Of a stretch of DNA of 64,000 nucleotides, positions 57,140 through 64,000 are shown piece by piece. The notes beneath the pieces are model-generated. The model was not told the DNA's origin and made no database searches. It was given only the letters and a program-made list of their open reading frames with translations. Origin of the DNA: Sphingomonas sp. S-NIH.Pt15_0812. GTDB taxonomy: Bacteria > Pseudomonadota > Alphaproteobacteria > Sphingomonadales > Sphingomonadaceae. The translations under genes and the position numbers were made by a program. Location: assembly GCF_003951315.1 (NCBI RefSeq), contig NZ_QLJH01000013.1, positions 49,054 through 113,053 of the forward strand, written 5' to 3'. Positions within the stretch are counted from its first letter, which is position 1; every line of letters begins with the position of its first letter.

Positions 57140-57969
57140 GCCGTTGCTCCTAGTGCCTTGGGGGTGTCGGCCCGGCCGCCCCACTCGCTCCAGCTGCCGT
57201 CGTACAGGGCGGCGTCGCGGCCCATCAGGTGGAGCGCGAAGGCGAGCGTCGCGGCGGTGACGCCCGATCCGCAGGTGGTGACGATCGGCCGGTCGAGATC
57301 GATCCCGGCGAATGCCTCCGCCAGCGCCGCGCCCCGCTTATAGGCGCCGTCCGGATGGAAGAGGCGCGCATAATGGAGGTTGTGCGAGCCCGGGATATGG
57401 CCGGGGGCGGCGCCGTGCGGATCGCCCTCCGCGCCGGTGAAGCGGCCGGGCGAGCGTGCGTCGATCACCTGCTCGGCCCCGCTGTCCAGATTCGCGCGCA
57501 TCTGGTGGAGCGTGCGCAGGTGCGTCGGCTCGAAGCGCGGCGTGGCGTGGCGCGAGCGGGGCGTGGCCTGTCCCGTCTCCAGCGGCCGCCCCTCGGCCCG
57601 CCATTTGGCGAGACCGCCGTCGAGGATCGCGACCGCGCCGATATTATGGTTGCGGATCAGCCACCAGGCGCGCGCCGCGCTCTTCCACGGGCTGTCGTCA
57701 TAGAGGACGATGCGGGTGCCGTCGCCCAGGCCCAGCCGCCCCAGCCGGCTGGCGACCTTGGCGATCGGCGGCAGCATGTTGGGCAGGGAGGAGTCGGTGT
57801 CGCGCAGTTCGGCCAAGTCGAGGAAGACCGCGTCCGGGATATGGCCCGCCTCGAACTCGGCAGGCGCGTCGCGGCCCAGCGCGGGGTCGAGCAGCGTCGC
57901 GTCGGCGATGCGCAGGTCGCGCGCGCCCAGTTCGGCGGCGAGCCATTCGGTGGTGACGAGCGGGTCCAA
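57136..57969 (-). CDS. sseA: 3-mercaptopyruvate sulfurtransferase / thiosulfate sulfurtransferase
   Basis: 277 residues with two rhodanese domains; the catalytic Cys is in TTCGSGVTAA of the second, and CGSGVT is typical of mercaptopyruvate sulfurtransferases. The start is inferred as TTG 57969: a GGAGG sits 5 bases upstream and the protein opens at the conserved DPLVTTEWLAAEL; no ATG or GTG fits. It hands sulfur from mercaptopyruvate to acceptors. Pairing with metC suggests sulfur amino-acid breakdown. Confidence 0.9.
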   Translation of the reverse strand: MDPLVTTEWLAAELGARDLRIADATLLDPALGRDAPAEFEAGHIPDAVFLDLAELRDTDSSLPNMLPPIAKVASRLGRLGLGDGTRIVLYDDSPWKSAARAWWLIRNHNIGAVAILDGGLAKWRAEGRPLETGQATPRSRHATPRFEPTHLRTLHQMRANLDSGAEQVIDARSPGRFTGAEGDPHGAAPGHIPGSHNLHYARLFHPDGAYKRGAALAEAFAGIDLDRPIVTTCGSGVTAATLAFALHLMGRDAALYDGSWSEWGGRADTPKALGATA

Positions 57970-58064
57970 GACGGCCTCCGGTCGGGCCAGCCTGTCGCGA
58001 CCTCTACTCGTTCCCCGTGGGCCGGGCGGCCCGTCGACAAGCGCGGGCGGGGGCGAGCCGGGGT

Positions 58065-59609
58065 TCAGTAATCCGCGCCGTCGCCGCCGTCGAGACTGTC
58101 GAGGAACGCCGCCGCCTGCGCCCGCGTCGCGCCCCGTGCCTCCGCCGATTGTTTGGCCCAGGTGCGATAGGGCATCGCCATGCGGTGGTTGCCGGCGAGC
58201 TTGTCCTCGTGCCGGGCGATGAAATCCCAGTAAAGCGCGTTGAAGGGGCAGGCGTCCGGTCCGATCCGCTGCTTCACGTCGTACCGGCAATGGCGGCAAT
58301 AATCCGACATCCGGTCGATATAGGCGCCGGAGGAGACATAGGGCTTGGACCCGACCAGCCCGCCATCGCCGAACTGGCTCATCCCCAGCGTGTTGGGTAG
58401 CTCCACCCATTCATAGGCGTCGACATAGACCTCCAGATACCAGCGGTGCACGGCGGCGGGGTCCGCGCCGATCAGCAGGGCGAAATTGCCGGTCACCATC
58501 AGCCGCTGGATATGATGCGCGTGCGCGGTGTCGAGCGTCTGGCCGATCGCTTCGCGCAGGCAGTGCAGGTCGGTCTCGCCCGTCCAGTACCAGCCGGGCA
58601 GCGGCCGGTGATGGTCGAGATGGTTGCGCTCGACATAGCCCGGCCCCTCGCGCCAGTAGATGCCGCGCATATATTCGCGCCAGCCGATGATCTGGCGGAC
58701 ATAGCCCTCGACGCTGTTGAGCGGGGCGCGGCCGGCGCGATACTCGGCCTCCGCCCGACGACACAGGTCGAGCGGGTCGAGCAGCCCGGAATTGATATAG
58801 GGGCTGAGGATCGAGTGCCAGAGATGCCGCTCGCCGGTCAGCATCGCATCCTCGTAATCGCCGAAGCGGGGCAGGGCGTTGGCGAAGAAGGCCTCGGCCT
58901 GGCGCTCGGCATCGGCGGCGGTCACCGCCCAGTCGAAGCCGTCGAGCCGGCCGGGATGGTTGGCGAAGCGTTGCCGCACGAGCGCCAGCACCTCGTCGGT
59001 GATCGCGTCGGGCGCGAAGGCCAGCGGGCGCGGCATCAGCAGGTCGCGCTCCGCGGGCTTGCGATTCTCCTTGTCGAAATTCCACCGGCCGCCCTCGGGC
59101 TTGTCGCCGTCCATCAACAGGCCGGTGCGGCGGCGCATGTCGCGGTAGAAATATTCCATGGTCAGCTCGCGCCGCCCCTCGGCCCATCGCTCGAAATCGC
59201 GGTGATCGGCGACGAATCGGTCGTCGGCGCGGATCTCGACGGGCAGGCCGAACAGCGTCTCCCAGCTCTCCAGCATCGCGCGGACCCGCCACTCGCCCGC
59301 CTCGGTCACGACGATCCGGTCGGGGGCATGGCGCGCGATCCCGGCGGCGACCGCGCCGGTGAAGCTGTCGGCGGCGTCGGCATCGTCCAGGCGCTGATAG
59401 TCCACCATCCAGCCGACGGCGCGCAAGGCGTCGGCATGGTGGCGCATCGCCGACAGGATATAGGCGATCTTCTGCTGGTGATGGCGGACATAGCCCGTCT
59501 CCTCCACCACCTCCATCATCAGCACCACGCAGGCGTCCCGGTCCTGGTCGCGCAGGGCGGACAGGGACAGGGACAGTTGGTCGCCCAGCACCGGTATCAG
59601 CGTTTTCAT
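58065..59609 (-). CDS. Cryptochrome/photolyase-related protein with iron-sulfur cluster (PhrB/CryB type)
   Basis: 514 residues. It opens with [20 protein letters not shown], typical of the deoxyribodipyrimidine photolyase-related (FeS-BCP) group. The C-terminal part has [14 protein letters not shown], the FAD pocket [20 protein letters not shown] and cysteines in YCRHCRYDV and [10 protein letters not shown] that, with an earlier Cys (TDLHCLRE), fit the 4Fe-4S site of (6-4) photolyases such as Agrobacterium PhrB. It repairs UV photoproducts or senses light. Its ATG and that of queF are 28 bases apart, divergent. Confidence 0.92.
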   Translation of the reverse strand: MKTLIPVLGDQLSLSLSALRDQDRDACVVLMMEVVEETGYVRHHQQKIAYILSAMRHHADALRAVGWMVDYQRLDDADAADSFTGAVAAGIARHAPDRIVVTEAGEWRVRAMLESWETLFGLPVEIRADDRFVADHRDFERWAEGRRELTMEYFYRDMRRRTGLLMDGDKPEGGRWNFDKENRKPAERDLLMPRPLAFAPDAITDEVLALVRQRFANHPGRLDGFDWAVTAADAERQAEAFFANALPRFGDYEDAMLTGERHLWHSILSPYINSGLLDPLDLCRRAEAEYRAGRAPLNSVEGYVRQIIGWREYMRGIYWREGPGYVERNHLDHHRPLPGWYWTGETDLHCLREAIGQTLDTAHAHHIQRLMVTGNFALLIGADPAAVHRWYLEVYVDAYEWVELPNTLGMSQFGDGGLVGSKPYVSSGAYIDRMSDYCRHCRYDVKQRIGPDACPFNALYWDFIARHEDKLAGNHRMAMPYRTWAKQSAEARGATRAQAAAFLDSLDGGDGADY

Positions 59610-59637
59610 TGCCGCGTCGTCATCCTACATGGGCGGC

Positions 59638-60084
59638 ATGACACCGAAATTCCTTGGCCAGACCGCTGCGCTTCCCGACTCTCCCGAAGCGGCGGTGCTC
59701 GATTACGTTCCCAATCCGCGGATCGGCCGCACCTATCTGGTGCGCTTCGCCGCGCCGGAATTCACTTCGCTCTGCCCGGTGACCGGCCAGCCGGACTTCG
59801 CGCATCTGGTGATCGACTATGTGCCGGGCGAGACGATCGTCGAATCCAAGTCGCTCAAGCTGTTCCTCGGCTCGTTCCGCAACCATGCGGCGTTCCACGA
59901 GGATTGCACGGTCGGCATCGGCGAGCGTCTGGTCGAGGAGATGAAGCCGGTATGGCTGCGCATCGGCGGCTATTGGTATCCGCGCGGCGGTATCCCGATC
60001 GACGTGTTCTGGCAGTCGGGCGCGCCGCCCGCCGACCTGTGGCTGCCCGACCAGGGCGTGGCGTCCTATCGTGGTCGCGGCTGA
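59638..60084 (+). CDS. queF: NADPH-dependent 7-cyano-7-deazaguanine reductase
   Basis: 148 residues, the short unimodular type. [13 protein letters not shown] holds the nucleophile Cys46 and Asp53; [16 protein letters not shown] holds the conserved Glu69 and family motif. It reduces preQ0 to preQ1 in queuosine synthesis. ATG 59638 opens at MTPKFLGQ as homologues do; ATG 59629 is an alternative. No other que gene is in the window. Confidence 0.94.
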   Translation: MTPKFLGQTAALPDSPEAAVLDYVPNPRIGRTYLVRFAAPEFTSLCPVTGQPDFAHLVIDYVPGETIVESKSLKLFLGSFRNHAAFHEDCTVGIGERLVEEMKPVWLRIGGYWYPRGGIPIDVFWQSGAPPADLWLPDQGVASYRGRG

Positions 60085-60123
60085 TCCCCGGGCCGCTTCA
60101 TGTTGCGGTGCAACCGGAAAAAT

Positions 60124-60149
60124 GGAACCTTTCATAAGGATGAACGGTT
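60124..60149 (+). promoter_or_regulatory. Possible EcfG (general stress response) promoter
   Basis: GGAAC (60124-60128), 17 bases, GGTT (60146-60149) approximates the alphaproteobacterial EcfG consensus GGAAC-N16/17-CGTT, with one mismatch in the -10. It lies 80 bases before the glycosyltransferase start. Confidence 0.4.
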
Positions 60150-60206
60150 TGGTCTGATGGCGCATAGCACCGTTCCGTGGTGTGGATGCAATCCCGAGGA
60201 TCGATG

Positions 60207-62474
60207 ATGGTGCAAGAGTCCAGCGAGATGACGATCAACCACCTGGCGATGATCGGCAATTACCTGCCGCGTCAGTGCGGGATCGCCACCTTTACGACCG
60301 ACGTGCACCAGGCGATGCGCGACCGCTTCCCGGACATCCGCGTGGACGTCTATGCGATGGACGATCATCCCGGCCGCTATGCCTATCCGGACGCGGTGAC
60401 CGGCGCGATTCCGCAGAACGAACTGTCCGCCTATGTCGATACCGCTCGCACCATCGAGGCGAGCGGCGCGCAGGCGATCTGGGTGCAGCATGAATATGGC
60501 ATCTTCGGCGGCCCGGCGGGCGAGCATCTGCTCGCGCTGCTCGATCGTACCACGCTGCCGGTGGTGGTGACCCTCCATACGGTGCTGGAAAAGCCGAGCG
60601 CCGACGAGCGTCGCGTCCTCGAGGGCCTGCTGCGCCGCGCCGCGCGCGTGGTGGTGATGGCGGAGCGCGGGCGCGAGATTCTGCAGCGCGTCTATGCCGC
60701 CAATCCGCGCCAGATCGCGATGATCGCGCATGGCGTGCCCGATCGGGAACTGGTCGATCCGGCGACGCTCAAGGAGCGGTTCGGCTGGAAGGACCGTCCG
60801 GTGGTGCTGACCTTCGGCCTGCTCGCCCCCAACAAGGGGATCGAGACGATCATCGAGGCGCTGCCGACCGTGGTCGAGCGGCATCCGAATCTGCTCTACG
60901 TCGTGCTGGGCGCGACCCATCCGAACCTGGTCGCGCATGAGGGCGAACGCTATCGCGACAGCCTGAAGGCGCTGGCGGCGGAAAAGGGGGTCAGCGACAA
61001 CCTCGCCCTGGTCGATGGCTTTGTCGAGCATGACGCCCTGATCGATTATCTCCAGGCGGCGGACATCTATGCCACGCCCTATCTCAACCCGGCCCAGATC
61101 ACCTCGGGCACGCTGTCCTATGCGGTCGGCGTCGGCAAGGCGGTGATCTCCACGCCCTATGTCCATGCCACCGAGATTCTGGCGGACGGGCATGGCGTGC
61201 TGGTCGATTTCCGCGACAGCGCCGCCTTCGCGCGCGAAATCGACCGGCTGCTGTCGAACGATCGCGATCGCCATCGCCTCTCGCAGCGCGCCTATTCGCG
61301 CGGCCGCACCATGATCTGGCCGCGCCTGGCGGAAGCGATGCTGGCGGCCACCGAGGCCGCGATCGCGGCGCGTCCCAGGCGACTCGCCAAGCCGCTCGCC
61401 GTCCGCCCCCTCAAGCCCGATTTCGCCGCGGTCGAGCGGATGAGCGACTCGACGGGCATGTTGCAGCATTCGATCTATTCGATCCCCGATCGCCGCCATG
61501 GCTATTGCATCGACGACAATGCGCGCGCGCTGATGCTGGTCAGCGCCATCCCCGATCTCGATCCGGTCCAGCGCGACAAGTGGATGACGATCTACGCCTC
61601 CTTCCTGCAATATGCCTGGAATCCCGACCGGCGGCGCTTCCGCAACTTCATGCGCTTCGACCGCACCTGGTGCGAGGAAGAGGGATCGGAGGATTCGAAC
61701 GGCCGTACGCTCTGGGCGCTGGGCGTCACCGCGCGCGATGCGGCCGAGCAGAAGCATCGCGACTGGGCGGCGGTCATGTTCGATTCGACCGCCAGCCTGG
61801 CGCTCGACCTGGGTTCGCTGCGCGCGCAGTCCTTCGCGATGCTCGGTGCCGCGGCGATGCTGGAGGCCAAGCCCGGCCATGAACTGGCCCGCACCATCCT
61901 GCAGCGTTTCCCCGACGTGCATCTCGACCTGCTCGCCGAGACGCGCCGACCGGAATGGCAGTGGTTCGAGATCGTGCTCGCCTATGACAATGCCCGCCTG
62001 CCCGAAGCACTGATCCGCGCCGGCATGGCGCTGGACCGCGACGATCTGGTGCAATGCGGCCTGTCGACGCTCGAATGGATCGTCTCCAAGCAGACCTCGC
62101 CCGAGGGACGGTTCCGTGCGGTGGGCACGGAAAGCTTCCACCGTCCCTATGCCGATCCGCTTCAGTTCGACCAGCAGCCGCTGGAGGCCCAGGCGACGGT
62201 CGAGGCCTGCCAGGCGGCGCATGCGGCGACCGGCGACCCGCGCTGGGTGGCGGAGGCGGAGCGGGCCTATGGCTGGTTCATGGGGCTGAACGACCTGGGC
62301 CTGCCGCTTGCCAGCGTCGAGGATGGCGGTTGCTTCGACGGATTGATGCCGACCGGCCTCAACCGCAACCAGGGTGCGGAGTCGATCCTTGCGCTCCAAC
62401 TGGCGAGCTGCACCATTTCAGGGCTTTCGCAGGATATGGGGTCCGTGGCAGGAGGCGGTCGCGCCGTCGCGTGA
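60207..62474 (+). CDS. GT4 glycosyltransferase fused to an alpha-helical barrel domain
   Basis: 755 residues. Residues ~1-390 are a GT-B glycosyltransferase of family 4: N-terminal YLPRQCGIATFTTDV, then VVLTFGLLAPNKGIETIIEA and the nucleotide-sugar site around YLNPAQITSGTLSYAVGVGK. The C-terminal ~350 residues contain repeated helices with HGYCIDDNARALMLVS, NGRTLWALGVTARDA and AQATVEACQAAHAATGDPRW, resembling an (alpha/alpha)6 barrel as in some glycoside hydrolases. ATG 60207 has CGAGGA 6 bases upstream; longer starts at 60177-60204 exist. A GH130 gene follows 46 bases later, so the two likely build or turn over a beta-mannoside-type glycan. Confidence 0.87.
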   Translation: MVQESSEMTINHLAMIGNYLPRQCGIATFTTDVHQAMRDRFPDIRVDVYAMDDHPGRYAYPDAVTGAIPQNELSAYVDTARTIEASGAQAIWVQHEYGIFGGPAGEHLLALLDRTTLPVVVTLHTVLEKPSADERRVLEGLLRRAARVVVMAERGREILQRVYAANPRQIAMIAHGVPDRELVDPATLKERFGWKDRPVVLTFGLLAPNKGIETIIEALPTVVERHPNLLYVVLGATHPNLVAHEGERYRDSLKALAAEKGVSDNLALVDGFVEHDALIDYLQAADIYATPYLNPAQITSGTLSYAVGVGKAVISTPYVHATEILADGHGVLVDFRDSAAFAREIDRLLSNDRDRHRLSQRAYSRGRTMIWPRLAEAMLAATEAAIAARPRRLAKPLAVRPLKPDFAAVERMSDSTGMLQHSIYSIPDRRHGYCIDDNARALMLVSAIPDLDPVQRDKWMTIYASFLQYAWNPDRRRFRNFMRFDRTWCEEEGSEDSNGRTLWALGVTARDAAEQKHRDWAAVMFDSTASLALDLGSLRAQSFAMLGAAAMLEAKPGHELARTILQRFPDVHLDLLAETRRPEWQWFEIVLAYDNARLPEALIRAGMALDRDDLVQCGLSTLEWIVSKQTSPEGRFRAVGTESFHRPYADPLQFDQQPLEAQATVEACQAAHAATGDPRWVAEAERAYGWFMGLNDLGLPLASVEDGGCFDGLMPTGLNRNQGAESILALQLASCTISGLSQDMGSVAGGGRAVA

Positions 62475-62520
62475 TTTGTCGCGTCGGGCGGAACGACCAT
62501 TGCGCGGGGCCGGGGCCAGC

Positions 62521-63801
62521 ATGAATTTGTTCAATCATGAGTTGCGTTTGCACGCCGATCCGTCGCGCGTGGTGGTGCGTCCCTTCCATATCGCGTTCGG
62601 CGGTCCGGGCGCACCGCCCAGCCGCACCGAGCGGCTGGTGTCGGAGGTGCTGGCGATGACGCCGGCGCAGGCGCGCGAAGAGCTGGAGATCGTGCTCAAG
62701 GATTTCGAGGCGCGCCACTGGCAGACGCGCCGCGTGTTCATGACGCGCTATGACGAGATCGAGGATCTGCTCCAGCTCGACGGCGCGGCGATCGGCGACG
62801 AGAAGCGGCAACTGATCGGCGCCTATTTCTGCCACGAATATAGCTATGCCGCCGCGGCGTTGATGAACCCCAGCGCGGTTCCGCATTTCGACCAGTCGGG
62901 CATGCCGCCGGGCAGCCTGCGCATCCTCATGTCGATGCGCGCGGTGGGCGAGGGGCATATCTCCTCCGTCGCCTTTCGCGAAGGGATCATCACCGACCGC
63001 AACCAGATGCGCCTCGCGCCGGAGCCGCCCTTCGCGACCGCGGTCGATACGATCGGCAGCGACCAGCAGAGCATCATCGACGGCCCGGTGACGGTCTATC
63101 GTCACCGCGACTCGACGCTGTCGGGCACGGTGATCTTCCCCTTCACCGCCGCCCAGTCCAAGGGGCTGGAGGATCTGCGCATCGTGCATTTCCAGCATGA
63201 TGACGGCAGCTATGAGTGGATCGGCACCTATACCGCCTATAATGGCAGCCAGATCCAGTCGGAGCTGCTCCGTACCCGCGATTTCCGCGCCTTCGATCTG
63301 GTGCCGATGACCGGAGCCGCCGCACGCAACAAGGGCATGGCGCTCTTCCCGCGCACGATCGACGGCCAATATATGATGATCGGCCGGTCGGACGGCGAGA
63401 ATCTGTTCCTGCTCAAGTCCAACGACCTGACGCACTGGGACGATGGCGAGAAGATCCTGACCCCGGTCTATCCGTGGGAGCTGGTGCAGATCGGCAATTG
63501 CGGCCCGCCGATCGAGCTGGACGAGGGTTGGCTGCTGCTCACCCATGGCGTCGGCGCGATGCGCAAATATTCGATCGGCGCGGTCCTGCTCGACAAGAAC
63601 GATCCGTCCAAGATTATCGGCCGCACGCGCGAGCCGCTGCTCGCCGCCAAGGACCAGGATCGCGAGGGCTATGTGCCCAATGTCGTCTATAGCTGCGGAG
63701 CGGTGCGCCATGGCGATACGCTGTTCCTGCCCTATGGCATCGCCGACAGCTCGATCGGTTTCGCCTTCGTACCCATCGGGGAACTGCTCGCCGCCATGTA
63801 G
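62521..63801 (+). CDS. GH130 family glycosidase/phosphorylase
   Basis: 426 residues, no signal peptide. Five-bladed propeller motifs include GLEDLRIVHF (the acidic residue of GH130), RNKGMALFPRTIDGQYMMIG, GNCGPPIELDEGWLLLTHG and CGAVRHGDTLFLPYGIADSS. GH130 enzymes are mostly inverting beta-mannoside phosphorylases, some hydrolases; the subgroup is not certain. Cytosolic location and linkage to the GT4 gene suggest intracellular handling of a mannose-containing oligosaccharide. Confidence 0.87.
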   Translation: MNLFNHELRLHADPSRVVVRPFHIAFGGPGAPPSRTERLVSEVLAMTPAQAREELEIVLKDFEARHWQTRRVFMTRYDEIEDLLQLDGAAIGDEKRQLIGAYFCHEYSYAAAALMNPSAVPHFDQSGMPPGSLRILMSMRAVGEGHISSVAFREGIITDRNQMRLAPEPPFATAVDTIGSDQQSIIDGPVTVYRHRDSTLSGTVIFPFTAAQSKGLEDLRIVHFQHDDGSYEWIGTYTAYNGSQIQSELLRTRDFRAFDLVPMTGAAARNKGMALFPRTIDGQYMMIGRSDGENLFLLKSNDLTHWDDGEKILTPVYPWELVQIGNCGPPIELDEGWLLLTHGVGAMRKYSIGAVLLDKNDPSKIIGRTREPLLAAKDQDREGYVPNVVYSCGAVRHGDTLFLPYGIADSSIGFAFVPIGELLAAM

Positions 63802-63876
63802 GTCAGGCCCATCGGCGCGGTCGCTTCGATGGGACGGTAAAGCGGTGTTTCGCAAAGAATGTCAGAAAAGTTGCGA

Positions 63877-63912
63877 AAACCGTTTGACGGTTTGAGGGGT
63901 GATGGTTAGAGG
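63877..63912 (+). promoter_or_regulatory. Palindromic promoter region for a gene beyond the window
   Basis: AAACCGT-TTG-ACGGTTT (63877-63893) is a perfect 7-bp-arm palindrome that contains TTGACG (63884-63889); after 17 bases stands TAGAGG (63907-63912), a weak -10. The layout resembles the tRNA promoter at 11626. From 63913 to 64000 I see no coding start. Confidence 0.45.
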
Positions 63913-64000
63913 GCGCGTCACCGCAGCGACGGACCGGATGGTTTGGTTGGCTGCGACGCCGGACAGATCGGACGACCTGGCTTCCTGGAAGGGGAGTGGA

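Overview
The window reads as chromosomal core and semi-core DNA of a GC-rich alphaproteobacterium, most likely a sphingomonad (Sphingomonas or a close relative). The indications are a carotenoid locus (crtI/crtB), a PEPxxW-CTERM protein, a TorF-type putative porin, a DUF3035 lipoprotein, a PepSY/DUF3325/DUF3649 set, and the palindromic GGGCTCC...CAGGAGC intergenic repeats I associate with sphingomonads. There is no rRNA, no recognisable insertion sequence, no prophage and no CRISPR array. The taxonomy is inferred from gene content, not from a marker gene.

Layout. 1-3169: end of crtI, a LOG-family nucleotide hydrolase, crtB, a GNAT and a GAF protein, all on +. 3164-7111: a YbbP/YbbA-type ABC exporter divergent from a TesA-like lipoprotein esterase. 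7205-11341: a membrane-anchored alpha/beta hydrolase, a DUF2254 membrane protein, glutaminase, and a frameshifted aspartic-protease-like gene. 11522-13457: tRNA-Leu(CAG), a complex-I-39-kDa-like epimerase and uppP. 13607-20335: a glutamate synthase operon in which an MNT nucleotidyltransferase and a HEPN protein sit between gltD and gltB, every junction overlapping by 4 bases. 20444-25117: GST, CsaA, then a hybrid histidine kinase and a double KaiC-like ATPase, flanked by a 19-bp repeat. 25276-30300: an iron-linked PepSY/DUF3325/DUF3649 set with a Fur-like box, a glycine-zipper surface protein and a TonB-dependent receptor.

30663-37553 holds the most distinctive accessory locus: SDR, a beta-propeller glycosidase, a 1338-residue Pls/PosA-type NRPS (A-T-membrane beta-helix), a 4'-phosphopantetheinyl transferase and a GNAT, all on + and nearly all overlapping. 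No product can be named from sequence. 37550-45287: acid phosphatase, GNAT, a PEP-CTERM protein, cobU, cstA-ybdD, a DsbA-like protein and a PLD-family enzyme. 45437-48178: rpoZ with terminator, then four small genes (HTH with TM tail, unknown, membrane, winged helix) of unknown role. 48260-53393: folA, ribF-ileS-lspA-DUF3035. 53643-57969 (-): TorF porin, then sseA-metC-mscS. 58065-60084: an FeS photolyase-like protein divergent from queF. 60207-63801: a GT4-barrel fusion followed by a GH130 enzyme, with a possible EcfG-type promoter. The window ends in a promoter-like palindrome for a gene beyond the edge.

Two places best merit follow-up as undescribed biology: the HEPN-MNT pair embedded in gltDB, and the PosA-NRPS/PPTase/GNAT/SDR/glycosidase locus.
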